Source: Lantana camara (lineage: Eukaryota > Streptophyta > Magnoliopsida > Lamiales > Verbenaceae). From it: a DNA stretch of 64,000 nt. Below are positions 11,804-24,289 of this stretch, piece after piece (position 1 is the first letter of the stretch; every line of letters starts with the position of its first letter). The notes under the pieces are model-generated. The model saw only the letters and a list, made by a program, of their open reading frames with translations. It searched no databases and had not been told where the DNA came from. The stretch lies in assembly GCA_037501455.1 (NCBI GenBank), contig CM074865.1:9895001-9959000 (forward strand), given 5' to 3'. The position numbers were made by a program, and so were the translations under genes.

Positions 11804-12985
11804 GTGGAAGAATCCTCCTCAGATGATGGCGCAAACGAGGACGAGCCTGAGGGTGGGGACAACCGCCTCACAGAAAAGAAAAGAATGCTCGAAACTCCTC
11901 GTCCAGAGGCACGGATAGAACCAACTGAAAAGTTTTTAACTATTGAGCTTGAGCCAGACAACAAAGACAAAACCACCCAGATTGGTTTGAGCCTCACGGG
12001 ACCCTCACAGATTATGATGATTGAATTTTTGAGGGAAAACATTGATTTTTTACGTGGAAAGCTTCCGATCCTACCGGGATTGACCCCAGTATCATCGTCC
12101 ACAGACTCAACGTGGACCCCGCCCTCAAGCCCATCAAACAGAGAAAGAGAGATGTCTACGGATTTCGAAAGAAGGTTATTGAGGAGGAGGTGAACAAACT
12201 CCTCGAGACCCAAAACATTGAGCTTATCTTGTACCCAGAATAACTTTGCAATATCGTCTCGTGCCAAAAAGTGCCAATAAGTGGAGGATGTGCAATGATT
12301 TTACAGATCTCAACAAGGCTTGTCATACCCGTTGCCCCGGATTGACCAGCTGGTGGACTCAATAGCAGGTTGTGAATTAATGAGCATGATAGACGCATTT
12401 CAGAGGTATTATCCGATTTTTATGGCCCTCGAGGATCGCTCGAAAACCTCCTTTGTCGTGCATCTCGGGGTGTACTGTTTCCTGGTTATGCCATTTGGAT
12501 TGAAAAATATCGGAGCGATATACCAGCGCCTTATTAACAAAATGTTTGAGCGCGAGATACGAGGTTCCATTGAGGTGTACGTGGACGACATGATCATAAA
12601 AAATGAGCGAGAGCATTCCCACCTGGAGGATTCGAAACGAACCTTTGATATACTGCGCCAGTATGGCATAAAATTGAATCCTTCCAAATGTACCTTTGGG
12701 GTCCGAGGGGGTAAGTTTCTGGGATATGTGGTCAGCCAGCGCGGAATTGAGGCCAATCCCGAAAAAATCAAAGCCATCATGGGAATCCTTTCCCCTCGGA
12801 ACATGAGAGAAGTACAGGTCCTGGTGGGGAAGATAATCTCTCTCAACAGGTTCATATCACGCTTAGCGGATAGAAACTTACCATTCTTCAAGATATTGCG
12901 TAACTCTCGAAACTTCGCATGGGCCGAGGAATGCGAGAAGGCATTGCAGGATATGAAAGCTTACCTCTCCCGTGCGCCTTGCTAA
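11804..12985 (+). pseudogene. pol: Tat reverse transcriptase remnant
   Basis: The N-terminal part (11804-12193) has TTQIGLSLTGPSQ and PILPGLTP, the usual lead-in to gypsy reverse transcriptase. After frame breaks at about 12190-12320 the fingers/palm region continues with PLPRIDQLVD, VMPFGLKN, the catalytic YVDDMI and GGKFLGYVVSQRGIEANPEK. The first catalytic segment reads MIDAFQRYYPIFM, so the aspartate is kept but the usual SGYNQI is altered. No retropepsin motif (D-S/T-G or DGGS) lies between gag and this domain, so a deletion removed the protease. Confidence 0.85.
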
Positions 12986-13400
12986 CAAAACCGATCGAGG
13001 GTGAAAATCTCTTCATCTACCTCTTGGTTTCTCAGGAAGCGACAAGCGCGGTCCTTGTGGCTGTTTTCGAGCGCAAGCACCTGCCAGTCTATTATTGGAG
13101 TAAAACTCTGCAGGGTGTAGAAAAGAAATATTTTGAGATTGAGAAGTTCGAATTTGCCCTTGTAAATACATCACAACGGTTGAGACCCTATTTTCAAGTC
13201 CCTTCCATTACGGTGCTCACATATCAACCGTTGCTGCAAGTCCTGTCAAAGCCTGATGTTTCTGGAAGATTAATTAAATGGGCGATTGAGCTGAGTCAAT
13301 TTGACATCAGATACGAGCCAAGGACAGCCATACAAGCACAAGTGGTTGCCGATTTGCTAGTTAAGCGTTTTGGGTTAGAGCCCTTACCTATGGAGAATCA
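12986..13400 (+). pseudogene. pol: Tat RNase H (first, retroviral-type) remnant
   Basis: Reads LLVSQEATSAVLVAVFERK, PVYYWSKTLQGVEKKYFEIEK, LTYQPLLQVLSKPDVSGRL and KWAIELSQFDIRYEPRTAIQ. This is the canonical RNase H tail of plant gypsy reverse transcriptase, and it continues in a frame overlapping the end of the RT frame. QAQVVADLLV corresponds to the usual QALADFL-type end. Confidence 0.8.
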
Positions 13401-13880
13401 TGGTTTATGGCTCCTGCACACAGATGGCTCCTCGACCTCTCAGGAGGAGGAGCAGGGGTGTCCCTTAGAGACCCCCAGGGAGTTGAGTTAGATTTCGCTA
13501 TCAGATTGGATTTTCAAATTAACAACAATGAGGCAGAATATGAAGCTCTCATCCAAGGGCTGAAAATCGCCCTCCAAAATGGAGCCTCTCGGATCACTGC
13601 CTACGTCGATTCACAGCTGATCGCGAGCTAAATTGAAGGAATATATGAGGCTCGAGAAGCCACCATGGTGCAATACTTAGGAAAAGCTAAGGAAAGCATT
13701 GGCAAGTTCAGCGAGTTTCATCTGTTACAGGTTTCGAGGGCGAAAAATGAGCTTGCGGACGCTCTGTCTAAGTTCGCATCCGCCTTCCAGGGATCATGTG
13801 ACGGTTCCATTACTTTTTCTCAGAACAGAAGAACCCTTGATAAAGGAGAGGGCATCCCCTCAAGAGGTAGTCATGATTGA
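13401..13880 (+). pseudogene. pol: Tat second RNase H (archaeal-type) remnant
   Basis: HTDGSST starts the domain, then the frame changes to GGGAGVSLRDPQGVELDFAI and INNNEAEYEALIQGLKIAL. ITAYVDSQLIAS is followed by a stop at about 13629-13631, then LLQVSRAKNELADALSKFAS. D, E, D and D positions of an RNase H fold can be followed across the breaks. A second RNase H between pol and integrase is diagnostic of the Tat lineage. Confidence 0.8.
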
Positions 13881-13899
13881 TCCGTCCAAACCCTGCTAG

Positions 13900-15093
13900 C
13901 TTAACGATCTAGTAAGATTTCTTAGGGATGACGTCTGCCCTATAGACAAGTTGGAGGTAAGAAAAATTAGGAATAAGGCCCCTCGGTTTTCCCTGGACCC
14001 GGAGGGAAGACTCTTCAAGCTGTCGTTTCAAGGCCCTCCCTTAAAGTGTTTAAAGCCTTCGCAAGCCAAAGAAGTCCTTGAACATATTCACAATGAAAGT
14101 TGTGGTAATCATTCTGGGGGGCGCATCCTCACCAAGAAGATTTTAAGAAGCGGTTTCTACTGGCCCACGGTTCTGCAGGATGCAATCGCATGCTCCAAAA
14201 GATGCTCGAAATGCCAGTTCTATTCTAGCGTTCCACAGCTCCCTGTGGCTTAAATGATTCCCATAGATGTAGCCTGGCTTTTGATCAGTGGGGTATTGAT
14301 ATCGTGGGACCTCTGCCAATGGCTGTGTGGCAAAAAAAAATTGGCAGAGGCAGAGGCCGTTACCAAGATCACTTTCTATGTTGTCAGAGACTTCATATGG
14401 AAAAATATCATCTGCAGGTATGGTATTCCGAGGGTGCTGATTTCTGACAATGGCTCCCAATTTATCGCAGTAGATACCCGAGAGTGATGCTCGGAGTTGG
14501 GTATTGAACAACGATTCACTTCCGTGGGACACGCCCAAGCCAACGGTCAGGATAAAGTCACTAACAGGATCATCCTGCAGCATTTGAAGACGATGCTTGA
14601 AAGCAAGAAAGGCGAATGGGCTGAAGAGCTACAAGGAGCCTTATGGGCATACCGCACAACTCCTCGAGCGGCCACAGGTGAAACTCCCTATCCCCTTGTA
14701 TATGGTTCAGAGGTTATGATACCTACGAAAATTGCTCAGGAGTCTGCACGCGTTGCATATTTCGAGCCTAACTCTAACGAGGAAAACAGGGCGCTCGAAC
14801 TGGATCTGCTGGAGGAAATAAGGGATAACGCTTGGACGCGTATCCACAAGTACAAAGCCTTAGTGGCTCGGCAATACAACAAACGTGTAAAAGAAAGGAC
14901 CTTCCAGTTGGGGGACCTGGTTTTGAAAAAAGTGGAAGTGTCAAAGCACGTGGGTAAACTAGATCCAAATTGGGAAAGACCATTCGAAGTCACCCAAGTA
15001 AGGGCCAAAAACACCTACATACTTGAAACACTTCAAGGCGAGCGACTCCCTCGGCCATGGAACACATGCAACCTTCGACGGTTCTATGTATAA
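13900..15093 (+). pseudogene. pol: Tat integrase remnant
   Basis: The zinc-binding region is at 14080-14235 (HIHNESCGNHSGG ... CSKRCSKCQFY). The core begins in a shifted frame as WGIDIVGPLPMA near 14290, then passes a deletion of the segment that normally follows. It resumes with GIPRVLISDNGSQF, a stop at 14485-14487, and HAQANGQDKVTNRI. The usual catalytic glutamate (NGQAEVTN) is lysine here. The C-terminal part is intact: YRTTPRAATGETPY, FQLGDLVLKKVE and a final WNTCNLRRFYV. The protein could not be active. Confidence 0.85.
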
Positions 15094-15504
15094 ATTTCTT
15101 GAAGAACATATTTTGTAAAATCCCAATTCTAGGCTCGATGTAATCTTTTATTTGAAAAATGAAAGCAAAGGAATCTATCTCTTTTAGACAAGAAAGTTAC
15201 ATAAAATGTACTATACAACGTGGTATTCAATCCCCCCTTTTGGTACATAGGCAGGTAACCACATAGGCCCTAGGCGAGTAGGTTTCTTGAGAAGTGATCA
15301 CACCACTCGTGCCAAGCATTAGTCCTATATCGAGCGCTCTTCGCATCACGATGGTTAGCGGGACAAGGGCCCTCCCCCCCCCCCCCCAAGTGGCCAAGCA
15401 AAACCAGGATGGGGCCAACAAGGTCCAACGCTTAGGCTGTGCTCGGTAGCCCAGCCAGACCATTAGAATCCGCATCCAGTCAACGCTCGAAACAGTGGAA
15501 CGCA
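15094..15504 (+). other. untranslated spacer after Tat pol
   Basis: No coding potential is seen. It contains a poly-C run at about 15374-15387. It separates pol from the tandem array. Confidence 0.5.
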
Positions 15505-16130
15505 TAACAAATTCCTTAAAGAAATTTTCACACAGGGAATTTATTAAGTAACCAGGGCACCCTCGAGACGGGTCCCTCGCGTTCTTTATTTAAACAACTT
15601 CCTTAAGGAAATTTCCAAACAAGGAATTTATTAAGTAACCAGGACACCCTCGAGACGGGTCCCTCTCGTTTCTTATTTAAACAAATTCCTTAAGGAAATT
15701 TCCACACAAGGAATTTATTAAGTAACCAGGGCACCCTCAAAACGGGTCCTTCGTGTTCTTTATTTAAAACAAATTCCTTAAGGAAATTTCCACACAAGGA
15801 ATTTATTAACTAACCAAGACACCCTCGAAATTGGTCCTTCGCATTCTTTATTTAAAATAAATTCCTTAAGGAAATTGCCACACAAGGAATTTATTAAGCA
15901 ACCAGGCACCCTCGAAAAAAAAGTCCATCGCGTTCTTTATTTAAAACAAATTCCTTAAGAAAATTTCCCCACAAGAAATCTATTAAGCAATCGGGGCACC
16001 CTCGAAATGGGTCCCTCGCGTTACCTTAATTAATAAATTTCTACAAGAATTTTTCAAAGTAACTAGGGTGCCCTCGAGAAGGGGCCCCTCACGTTCTTGT
16101 GTACAAATTTCTTAAGGAATTCTTCCAAAG
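15505..16130 (+). repeat. tandem array of about seven 86-89-bp units inside the Tat element
   Basis: The phrase ACCAGGGCACCCTCGA recurs at 15551, 15638, 15724, 15813, 15901, 15990 and 16062, so spacing is 87, 86, 89, 88, 89 and 72. Each full unit carries a near-perfect palindrome AAATTCCTTAAGGAAATTT, an ACAAGGAATTTATTAA segment and a GGGTCCCTCGCGTTCTTTATTT segment. The last unit is shortened. Tandem arrays at this position are known for Tat-lineage elements and can seed satellite DNA. Confidence 0.85.
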
Positions 16131-16587
16131 TTCTCTTATATTAGAGCGTGAAAAGGATGAGTAAACAATAGGGAAGATATGACGTGAATGAGCATTTATG
16201 ACAAAACTAAAATTCCATTTCATTAAAACAAAAAAAGAGAGAGAAAAGAGGTCGCGCTCTAACTACAACTTGCAGGGCATTCTAGCCCATGGAAAGCATA
16301 AAAGGGTAAAAAGATTAACAGATCAAAGAAAGAAACTACAAGTTTTTTTTTTCAAAGAGGAAAGCAAATCATGCTTGAGCATCCTGGCCCTGACCACCCT
16401 CAAGGTCCACCACTTCAGCCGTCGGGTTAGGCGCTTGGCGCTTGAACATTGGGCGCTCGGATATTTTGGGGCGTAACGATCTTGACCGTGGGAGCGGGAG
16501 TACCCTCGTTCGCCTGTACTTGAACTGTTTCAGCAGTCGGGCCCTCGGGGGCAGTTTCAACATCAGTAGCCCCCTCTGTAGTTCCTT

Positions 16588-17196
16588 CTAGCTGGGCGCC
16601 TCGGTGGACTCATGGGCCTTCACAAATTCCTCTTGAAGCAGAGCCACCAAATCATTATACTCAGGCTCGGTCAGGCTATCCTCAGGATTTTCGTCACTCG
16701 CCTTTGGGACCTTCAGGTCTTCATTGTACTGCAGCCCTATGCGCCAATGCCCCCGAGCCTCAGGTTTTGCCAAGCCCAGTGAGATTAACTGAGCAACCAC
16801 TAGGTTAAAGGCCTTTTGAGCCTCATCATAACAGTGCAAGTTGGCAGCAAACCTAAAGGCCTTGGAGTGGTAAAATTTAAGCAGATCCTCGCGATTTGGT
16901 TCCTCAATGCGCTCGGGAAGCGCTTTGGCAAATTCCTCCTCGCAGGCTTTTCTGGTAGCCTCAGTGTACTGCTTCTTGGCGGCATTGAGCTGCCTATTCC
17001 GCTCGTCCAAATCCTTGGCCAGGCCCTCGTTGATCTCCTTGTACCTGGTCACCTCCGCTCGAGCCTTCTTGCGAGATTCCTCCCTCTTATCCAGCTCTTT
17101 CTTGAGCTTGTTGTGCTCAGTCTCGAGGGACTCAAGTTTGGCCCTCAGCACCTCGTTTTCTTCCTGTAGCTGGGTGGGATTGGGGGAGCGGACCAT
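16588..17196 (-). CDS. antisense coiled-coil ORF of the Tat element (C-terminal part)
   Basis: An open frame of 202 aa between pol and the 3' LTR, opposite to pol. Residues about 8-85 are a highly charged coiled coil (QLQEENEVLRAKLESLETE, KKELDKREESRKKARAEV). The rest is a helical domain with DLLKFYHSKAFRFAANL and KAFNLVVAQLISLGLAKPEA, and an acidic tail. It is probably an exon or 3' portion of the longer antisense gene starting at about 28 kb, not a gene on its own. Related antisense frames with coiled coils lie at this place in other Tat elements. It is the longest frame of that gene still open. Confidence 0.6.
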   Translation of the reverse strand: MVRSPNPTQLQEENEVLRAKLESLETEHNKLKKELDKREESRKKARAEVTRYKEINEGLAKDLDERNRQLNAAKKQYTEATRKACEEEFAKALPERIEEPNREDLLKFYHSKAFRFAANLHCYDEAQKAFNLVVAQLISLGLAKPEARGHWRIGLQYNEDLKVPKASDENPEDSLTEPEYNDLVALLQEEFVKAHESTEAPS

Positions 17197-20100
17197 CTTC
17201 TTGTACTTCGCCTTGCGCTCGAAAAACGCCAGCGAGCGCTGCTGCAGATTAGGACTTCCTGAATTTGGATCAGACGATACATAAGCAAATTTTGAAAGAA
17301 AAAAAACTTGAAATCAGGAGTCTCAGAACACTTTATAAAATAATAGAACACTTACAACTATGAGGGCGTGACAAAGGTCTTCAACGACCTGGTTCGTGCT
17401 TTGGCCGAAAAGTTTCATGTGGTTGCCGATAAATTACAGTCTGTGATAGATCCCATGGACCAAATTCCGCATCGAGGGGCAGTCCAGCAAGAGAGTAGGG
17501 CCTGTGTAGGGGGATCGTTGATAGGTGTCCCCGTTGCGCTCGAAAGCCCAGATGTGGTCCCCCTCGGAAGAGGAGGTCTCGCCTGCCCCAGGCTCACCGA
17601 CCACCACCTCTTTTCCCTTTCCGATCACAGGGATGGAATTTGGGAATCTTCTTCTCTTCCTCGACGGAGGGGTTGGGTCATCCTGTGGATCTCTAATAAT
17701 AACGCCCGAGCGTTGGCCACGGTTTCATTAAGGCCAAGTTGAAGAGGATTGTTCCCGCTTGTCGGAGTGTTGCCCCCTTGGCGAAGGACGATGCTCGTTT
17801 TAGGGGTAGTCCCTCTGCCTTCCCCTCGCCCCCTTCCAGGGGTGCTCGAACCTTCTCCTCCTCGATCGCCACCGCGGCCATCACCTCGGCCACCGCCCGT
17901 GCGGCCTGGCCTTTGTTGGTTTTGTTGCTGGTGTTGTTGTTATTGCTGATTCTGTGGGCGCCCTTGGTTCTGACGATTGCCCAAGAGTGCTGCCACATTA
18001 CGCATGCCTCCTTTTCCTGCCATTAATATGCTTAGGCCTGTCAGAAAGAAAAGGAAACGAGGGTCAGCCTTTATTGATCAAGGTTTACAAGGGTCAAAGT
18101 TAGCATCCCTAAGCTAAAAAGTTAGCTCCCTAGAATCTAACCATCTCTTTCCAAGTTTCGAGCGGATGGGCTAGCAATCATATCAGTGTTATTCATGAGT
18201 CCGCAAAGGATTAAGATTTCTTCATCATCCATCAATTCTTTGGCTTTGATGAGCCAGCGCTCGTTCCTTATAGCAAGGGCCAATTCCTGAGCCCAGGATA
18301 AAAGGAAGAGGGGCCCCAAACGGGGATCTTACTAGGGGCCCTTCTCTGTGAGTAACCCACTCTTGTTGGACGCCAAAGTCTTCGCCCTCGAGGGTCCTCA
18401 AAAAAAAGAATTTCTCCTTCTATTCAGCCCCATAAGACGTCGAGGGCGAGTCTATCAATCTCAAATTAGATTTGGCTTGAATATAGTAGAAACCTATCGT
18501 TGGGGATAAGCGTGGTGAGCGAATCTGTGACACCCCAAACGGAGGGCCCCACGTCCCCCGCACTATGAACCCGGTTCACACATGAAATGGAAAGTCCATA
18601 CATGAACCAATCTCACAACGAACGAAGACAGAAATAAAACATCCTGTGTTAGGCGGGACTAGACCTTGTACCAACAAATCAATAGAAACAAGGAATGCGG
18701 AAGCCAGGAAATCATAGTTCACCGTCCATAATAAATTTTCAATTCAAGTAAGAATGTAAATACGGGTTTCACTAAATAAAGATCCTGTCCCGAGTTCAAG
18801 AAAATATTAAAGATACAAAATGGCCTACAAGGCCCGAATACAAAGCAGGAAACAAGTAAATGGTACAATGCAGTATGCAGGACCAAGACTCGAACAAAGA
18901 CCTCACAAGGCTCCCGCCTAACGACCACTGAACCTGCAAGACAGAACTAAAAACAACGAGAGGGAGGGGTCAGCCAACTGACTGAGTGAAGGGGGTACAC
19001 ACACATAAATATATATAGACAGACAATCAGGCAGGCATAACTCCACTGTACGTTATTAGTTATTAAAACAGGAGACAGGAATCAGAAGTAATTAATACGT
19101 ACGGGGTGGAATTATGTTCAAGCATGCAGGTCAGGCAAACAGGATAAACAATGCATGTGTTGATATCCTTACACCCTCTGTTGATGTCCATTTTACCTTA
19201 ACGATCCACGAGCTCAGGTGTTGTATAGGGACTGGGGGCATACCAGAGGTTACTGATATCTATGCTTAATATTTTAGGGAACCCTACGAGAACGGGTATT
19301 TAATCCATCCTGGACTCCTCTTTTCACTTATTAAATGACAGGTACAAGCAGGTAATCAGGAAACAAGTAGGAAACAAGAGTTATAATTATTACAAGCGGG
19401 AAAACAAGTACAAGTATTCTCCTTCTTCAGTGATGGTCCGGGTAGCTAACCCTCGCCATCCAGGCAGGAATGATCTGTAGGTTCATGACTCCCCAGATTT
19501 GGAGCTCCTTCTTCCACCAAACCTCTTGATAGATATCAGGATAGTCCAACAGGATGGGACTTGCGCAAGAGGTCACCGTCGGCCCGATACCTTCCCGGTT
19601 CACTCAAGACACAAGCCCCTGGGCCCCAGGAACAGGAACAGGAGCATGAACCACTCCGGCTAGTCCAGCGCTAGAAGAGCCGGGGGCACAGGCCACTACA
19701 GGAAAAACTGGATTTTGTGACGCTGAAATTCGTCACAAGAAGTAGCTATTGTGACGCTTTGGCTGTTGCGACGCCGCCCTTGAGCGCCATCTATTCCGGC
19801 GTGGCAATAGCTTTTGATGACGCTTTTTGGCGTCTCGAAATTTGATCTGTTGAGACGCTGAAAATCGTCACGAAATCATGATGTTGTGACGCTTGTGAGT
19901 GTCTCATTTTTACAGTTAACTACCAAAACTAACTGATATTGAGACGGGCTGAAGCGTCTCAAAATACCACTTTTATGACGTCTACATACCTCATATTAAA
20001 TTAGGATATTGTGACGCTTTTATGTGTCGCATTTTAAATCCTAACTATAAAAACTAAACGTTTTTTGGGACGCGTTAACGCGTCTCCAAATCCAACTATT

Positions 20101-20959
20101 ATGACACTTGTGAACCTCATAATAATGTCTGGATATTGCGACGCTCTTGTGTGTCTCATTTTAAAATCGTATTTACACTATTTATTATAAATTTATTTCA
20201 TTAAATTGGTCTCAACAATAAATCCAAATAACAACATAATTTAAGAAACCATACCAAAGAACATAATATTAATATGTTGACAAAATTTTCAATTCAAAAT
20301 AATATTAGTTACAATTTGTACCTAATATATAACATTAGTACAACAAAAATGACAAAAAAAAAAAATAATAATAAGTATCACTACCACTTACATTACTTAG
20401 TGAAATTCTGCACTGAACTAAAACAAACCAAATGTCTCATAACTGGTAATCAAAATCCATCGTCAACCTGAGCCATAACAACCTATATAGAAAATCAATT
20501 ATTATAGTCAATATTAAATAGGTACCAAAGAAAATTTCTTAGAGCTAATGAATTATAGTATTCACAACTTAATAAAAAACAATGTCAATATATAAAACCT
20601 CCAAACGCATAAAGATACCAACAAAGGCGCCATCATCATGCCCCGACGAGAAAAGAGACGAATAAATGCTTGATGAAAACAAGCTTGGTGAGATCACCTG
20701 TCTCAGCATTAATTACTTCTTGTATGCCAACAGGGCTCACAACTACACTCTCTGCAATTTTAGTAATGACAGCAGTTCGGCCCCACTACCTTTACCTGAA
20801 GAAACAAAGAAGATTGTAAAGTATAAGTTCTCTTCATTAATGGAAAACCTTAGCACTTGAACATCTTATCAACAACCAGGCAAAAATAATGCATTTGACT
20901 TTTCAATTATTAGAAATGACTACAAGCATCTTTCAACGAACAAATTACAAATTCGGAAT

Positions 20960-21065
20960 TAACATCTGAGTTCTCTGCATATAAGCTGTCAAAGTTTCGG
21001 TTTATTCACTCCACACTCTTAATCATGCGAAACTCATCCGAAAACATCAAAACTCATCCCCTAAT
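20960..21065 (+). repeat. internal repeat of the CACTA element, copy 1
   Basis: About 100 bp (CTGAGTTCTCTGCATA...AACATCAAAACTCATC) recurs at about 22335-22430 in the same orientation with roughly 10% difference. It indicates an internal duplication within the element. Confidence 0.65.
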
Positions 21066-22334
21066 CTTACCCTCAATGTTTCTAAACATGTATAGCACAT
21101 AAAGAATCATATATTCATATCTCAAGCCAATCAAATCAACCATTCAATCAAGATTGAACAAGTTTCTCTATACACTGTTTTATAACTAATTCAAGCATAC
21201 AAATCTTATGAAATTGCTTGCTAACATGCTGTAATTCAGATCCAAGGTACCAAACTTTTAACTATAGATATCAAAACTCAAGACCACATGTGAGTAACCA
21301 ATGCCCTTTTTCTGAATTATGAATCGAATCAAACTGCATATCCCAATTATAAGAGATTTAGACATTGCAGCTAAATTCTAAGAGATTAATAATTAATAAT
21401 TAAGCAACTAAAAATGATATATAAACAAACCATTAATAATTAAGCAAATATATATGATGTAACAATAATTCAAACTTCTCCTACTCTCTTAACTTCTCCT
21501 ACTGTCTGGCCAGTTAACTACATAGAAAAGCAGTGCTCAAAATCCCGTCTATAGAGTATGTATTTAAATCTAGAAGCATCATGCTAGTCATCATAGAAAT
21601 AAAGATTCCTCATTCATCACAATGGAATAAGAATTAAGCTAAAACATAACCTGCATCAATCATAGAGAACTTACCAGTAGTCAATACAAGTGCATTGGCC
21701 ATAACATCAGCATCAAGAGCAGTTACAGTTGCTACACCTTTCAAGACATTAGCTGCCTAGTCCCACGTGGTTAGAAATCACTTAACATTAGAAATCCAAC
21801 ACCAGTTACATTTTACGCCTGCTCAAAGCTCAATGATAAAACTAAAACAACACAATTAAAAGAGATTCTTATGAAAGAAAGTAAAACTTAAAAGGAAAAT
21901 AATTTACCGAACAAAAGAGATAGAGGAAAAAAGAAAAAAAACTTAAAATATGTTCCTTTGTTATGGCCTCAAAATGTAGATTAGACATGAAAATAGCCTC
22001 AGTCAATTTCAAGAAGCAAACTCAATACTCTGTTCACACTTTACGTTTACCCTATCAAATGAAATCGGATTAATCTGAAGTTTTATGTGAATATACTCAA
22101 TATATTCATAAATATCCCTGTAAAAAGATTTTGAGAAATTCATACATTTACCCACTCTTTTCAAGCTATTATTACAGACCAGAAAACAGGGGACTGGTGG
22201 GTCATTTTGAATTTTTCTTGGGTATCAAATGGACTCGGATTAAGATAAAATTTAACAGACCTAAACCTTAACATACTAGTAATATCCAGTTAAAACATTT
22301 TTTAAAAATGAGGTCATATGAGTTCTAAATTTAC

Positions 22335-22430
22335 GTCTGAATTCTCTGCATACATGCTTTCAAAGTTCGGTTTATGCATTCCACACTCTTGATCATGTAA
22401 AACTCATCCAAAAACATCAAAACTCATGAT
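22335..22430 (+). repeat. internal repeat of the CACTA element, copy 2
   Basis: Direct copy of 20960-21065: CTGAATTCTCTGCATACATG...AACATCAAAACTCATG. Confidence 0.65.
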
Positions 22431-22486
22431 TAAAAGCGTATAGCCATTTAAACAGTCAATAAAAACAATAGTTTATGACAAAACCC

Positions 22487-22880
22487 TTACATTTGACTGG
22501 ATAAGGAAGACTTTTCTCCACTATAGCGCTTTTTAGAGCGGGACTTCTCACTTGGAAATTTAATAGATTTGTGAACAGGGCATAACATTACAAAGTCATC
22601 CTGCAATTAAACATATGGTAAAAGTAGAATTAGTAAGAGCTAAGATAATTTGAAATAGTAGAGAAAATAGTAGGAATAATAAATCTAACTTACACAACTC
22701 CATCTACAGTCAGGGACTTTAAGTGCACAAGGTACATGGCAAGTTCTCCTGCAGGACTTTGCAAAGCAACCAAGTGCTGCTCCCTTTAACCTACAGCTAT
22801 TGCACTTGAGCTTAGAAGATCTTGCCAGTTCAGACTCCAAATTCATATTCTTTTCTCCCTCAAAATAAACTTGAGGGATC
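22487..22880 (-). pseudogene. captured BARD1/BRCA1-type ePHD gene fragment (two exons)
   Basis: Exon a (22694-22880) is preceded by a good acceptor (TTTCTATGCAG) and followed by donor GTAAGTTAG. Exon b (22487-22600) follows acceptor TTTAATTGCAG and ends in a stop. They join in frame: VYFEGEKNMNLESELARS, CNSCRLKGAALGCFAKSC, RRTCHVPCALKVPDCRWSC, then DDFVMLCPVHKSIKFPSEKS. This is the zinc-binding extended PHD finger that lies before the BRCT repeats in plant BARD1 and BRCA1. The CxxC, CxxxC, HxxC and LCPxH ligands can all be followed. Neither the RING nor the BRCT parts are present. The VHKSIKFPSEKS tail is closer to BARD1 (ROW1). It lies inside a CACTA element, so it reads as transposon capture, not a resident gene. 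Confidence 0.75.
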
Positions 22881-24289
22881 CTGCATAGAAACCCCATAAA
22901 TAAATTAGCTGATAGGAAAAGACATTATTTGCATATGAAGACATGATATGCGCTGTGAATTTTTCAAGGCCTAATACTATCACAAGCACCGCCGCCACCA
23001 CCACCACCAACAACAAAATAATAATGATGATGATGATAATAAAAAATTAAAAATAACTTCATATTGGGCACAAATGTTCAGTCAATTTAACTAGAAATAA
23101 GAACACTTGCACCTCAACAACAATAAATTAATCAACCCAGAAAAACAGTAAGATACCCAGTCTCTGCTTCTTCATCAATATCACCTCCCCTTTACCGTCA
23201 TCATCAGATGAGTCTGACTCATCTACAGCGGAATCACTGCCATGCATTTGTGAATTTCTTCCTCAATAACTTCACCTTGATTTCTTCTTCAACTTCACCT
23301 TTTGATATTAAAAAAGGATTAAGAATTTATTATAAGTAAGGCAGTTATTTCACAAAAAGCTTCTAGAAATCAATACCATTTATAGTCATCAAATTTAGTA
23401 CTTTAGCAAGAAGCAATTGCAGGACCTGCATCCAGTGAATTTAAAATTCTTTTCATACCAAGAAAATTGGACCAAATGCCTCAACATTTGATTAAAAAAT
23501 AATGAATAGAAAGAAGTAAAGATTTTTTTTTGGTGGAAAGAAAGTAGTAAAGATATGATACAATATAGAAATGTGACAAAGAATCAAGAAGAGTTAATTT
23601 TCATTTTCATTCTACAAACAATAAGACGTTAAAAATAGCATAAAATTTGCAAAGGTGATGAGATCTCAACTAATATAGGAGGGTTGATCTTCTGCGTCAT
23701 ATTTGATATATCCTCGGAATCAAACACTTGATACAAGGTCTCTTAAGGCCTTTCAACTCAATCCAGTTTCTGATCAAGTCTTAGTGATGATCAATATCAC
23801 AGAATTACACAAAGACAACGGTTGTTTTCCTCTTCATTGTCTGTATCCCCTGTTTCACTAAGGCAGATTAAACAAACTGACATTAGAAAATAAGCAAGTT
23901 GTAAATTTAGCAAAATCCAAAGAGAGAATTCTCAAATACAAAGAACTCGCATAGCTTGGGCTACTTCACCTATCAAAGAATCTATATTACATCTTGATGG
24001 ATGAGTCTTGACACTATCATCTCTAATTTTTATATAATTACCTTGTTGTACCTTAAATAGCATGATTTTAATAGCATGTAATAAGCAAAACCTCAATGTG
24101 TTGGGGTAAGTTTGTGTAATTATTTCAAACAACAGGGTATGTCAGTGTAATTATTGTTATATACTATTGTTAGTGAATTAAAAAGCTCAATCCATGTAAA
24201 AACCAACAACCACACATGCAAGAAAATAATTCTGAAACATGGTTCAAACTTCAAATCAAACAAGAAACATATTCAAGAATTTCAAGCAC

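Noticed and set aside
15374..15387. Poly-C run as a possible functional site
   Set aside because: Its exact length is prone to sequencing error, and no other feature around it suggests a role.
15505..16130. CRISPR-like regular repeats
   Set aside because: The repeat unit itself is about 87 bp with no unique spacers, and it lies inside a plant retrotransposon; it is an ordinary tandem array.
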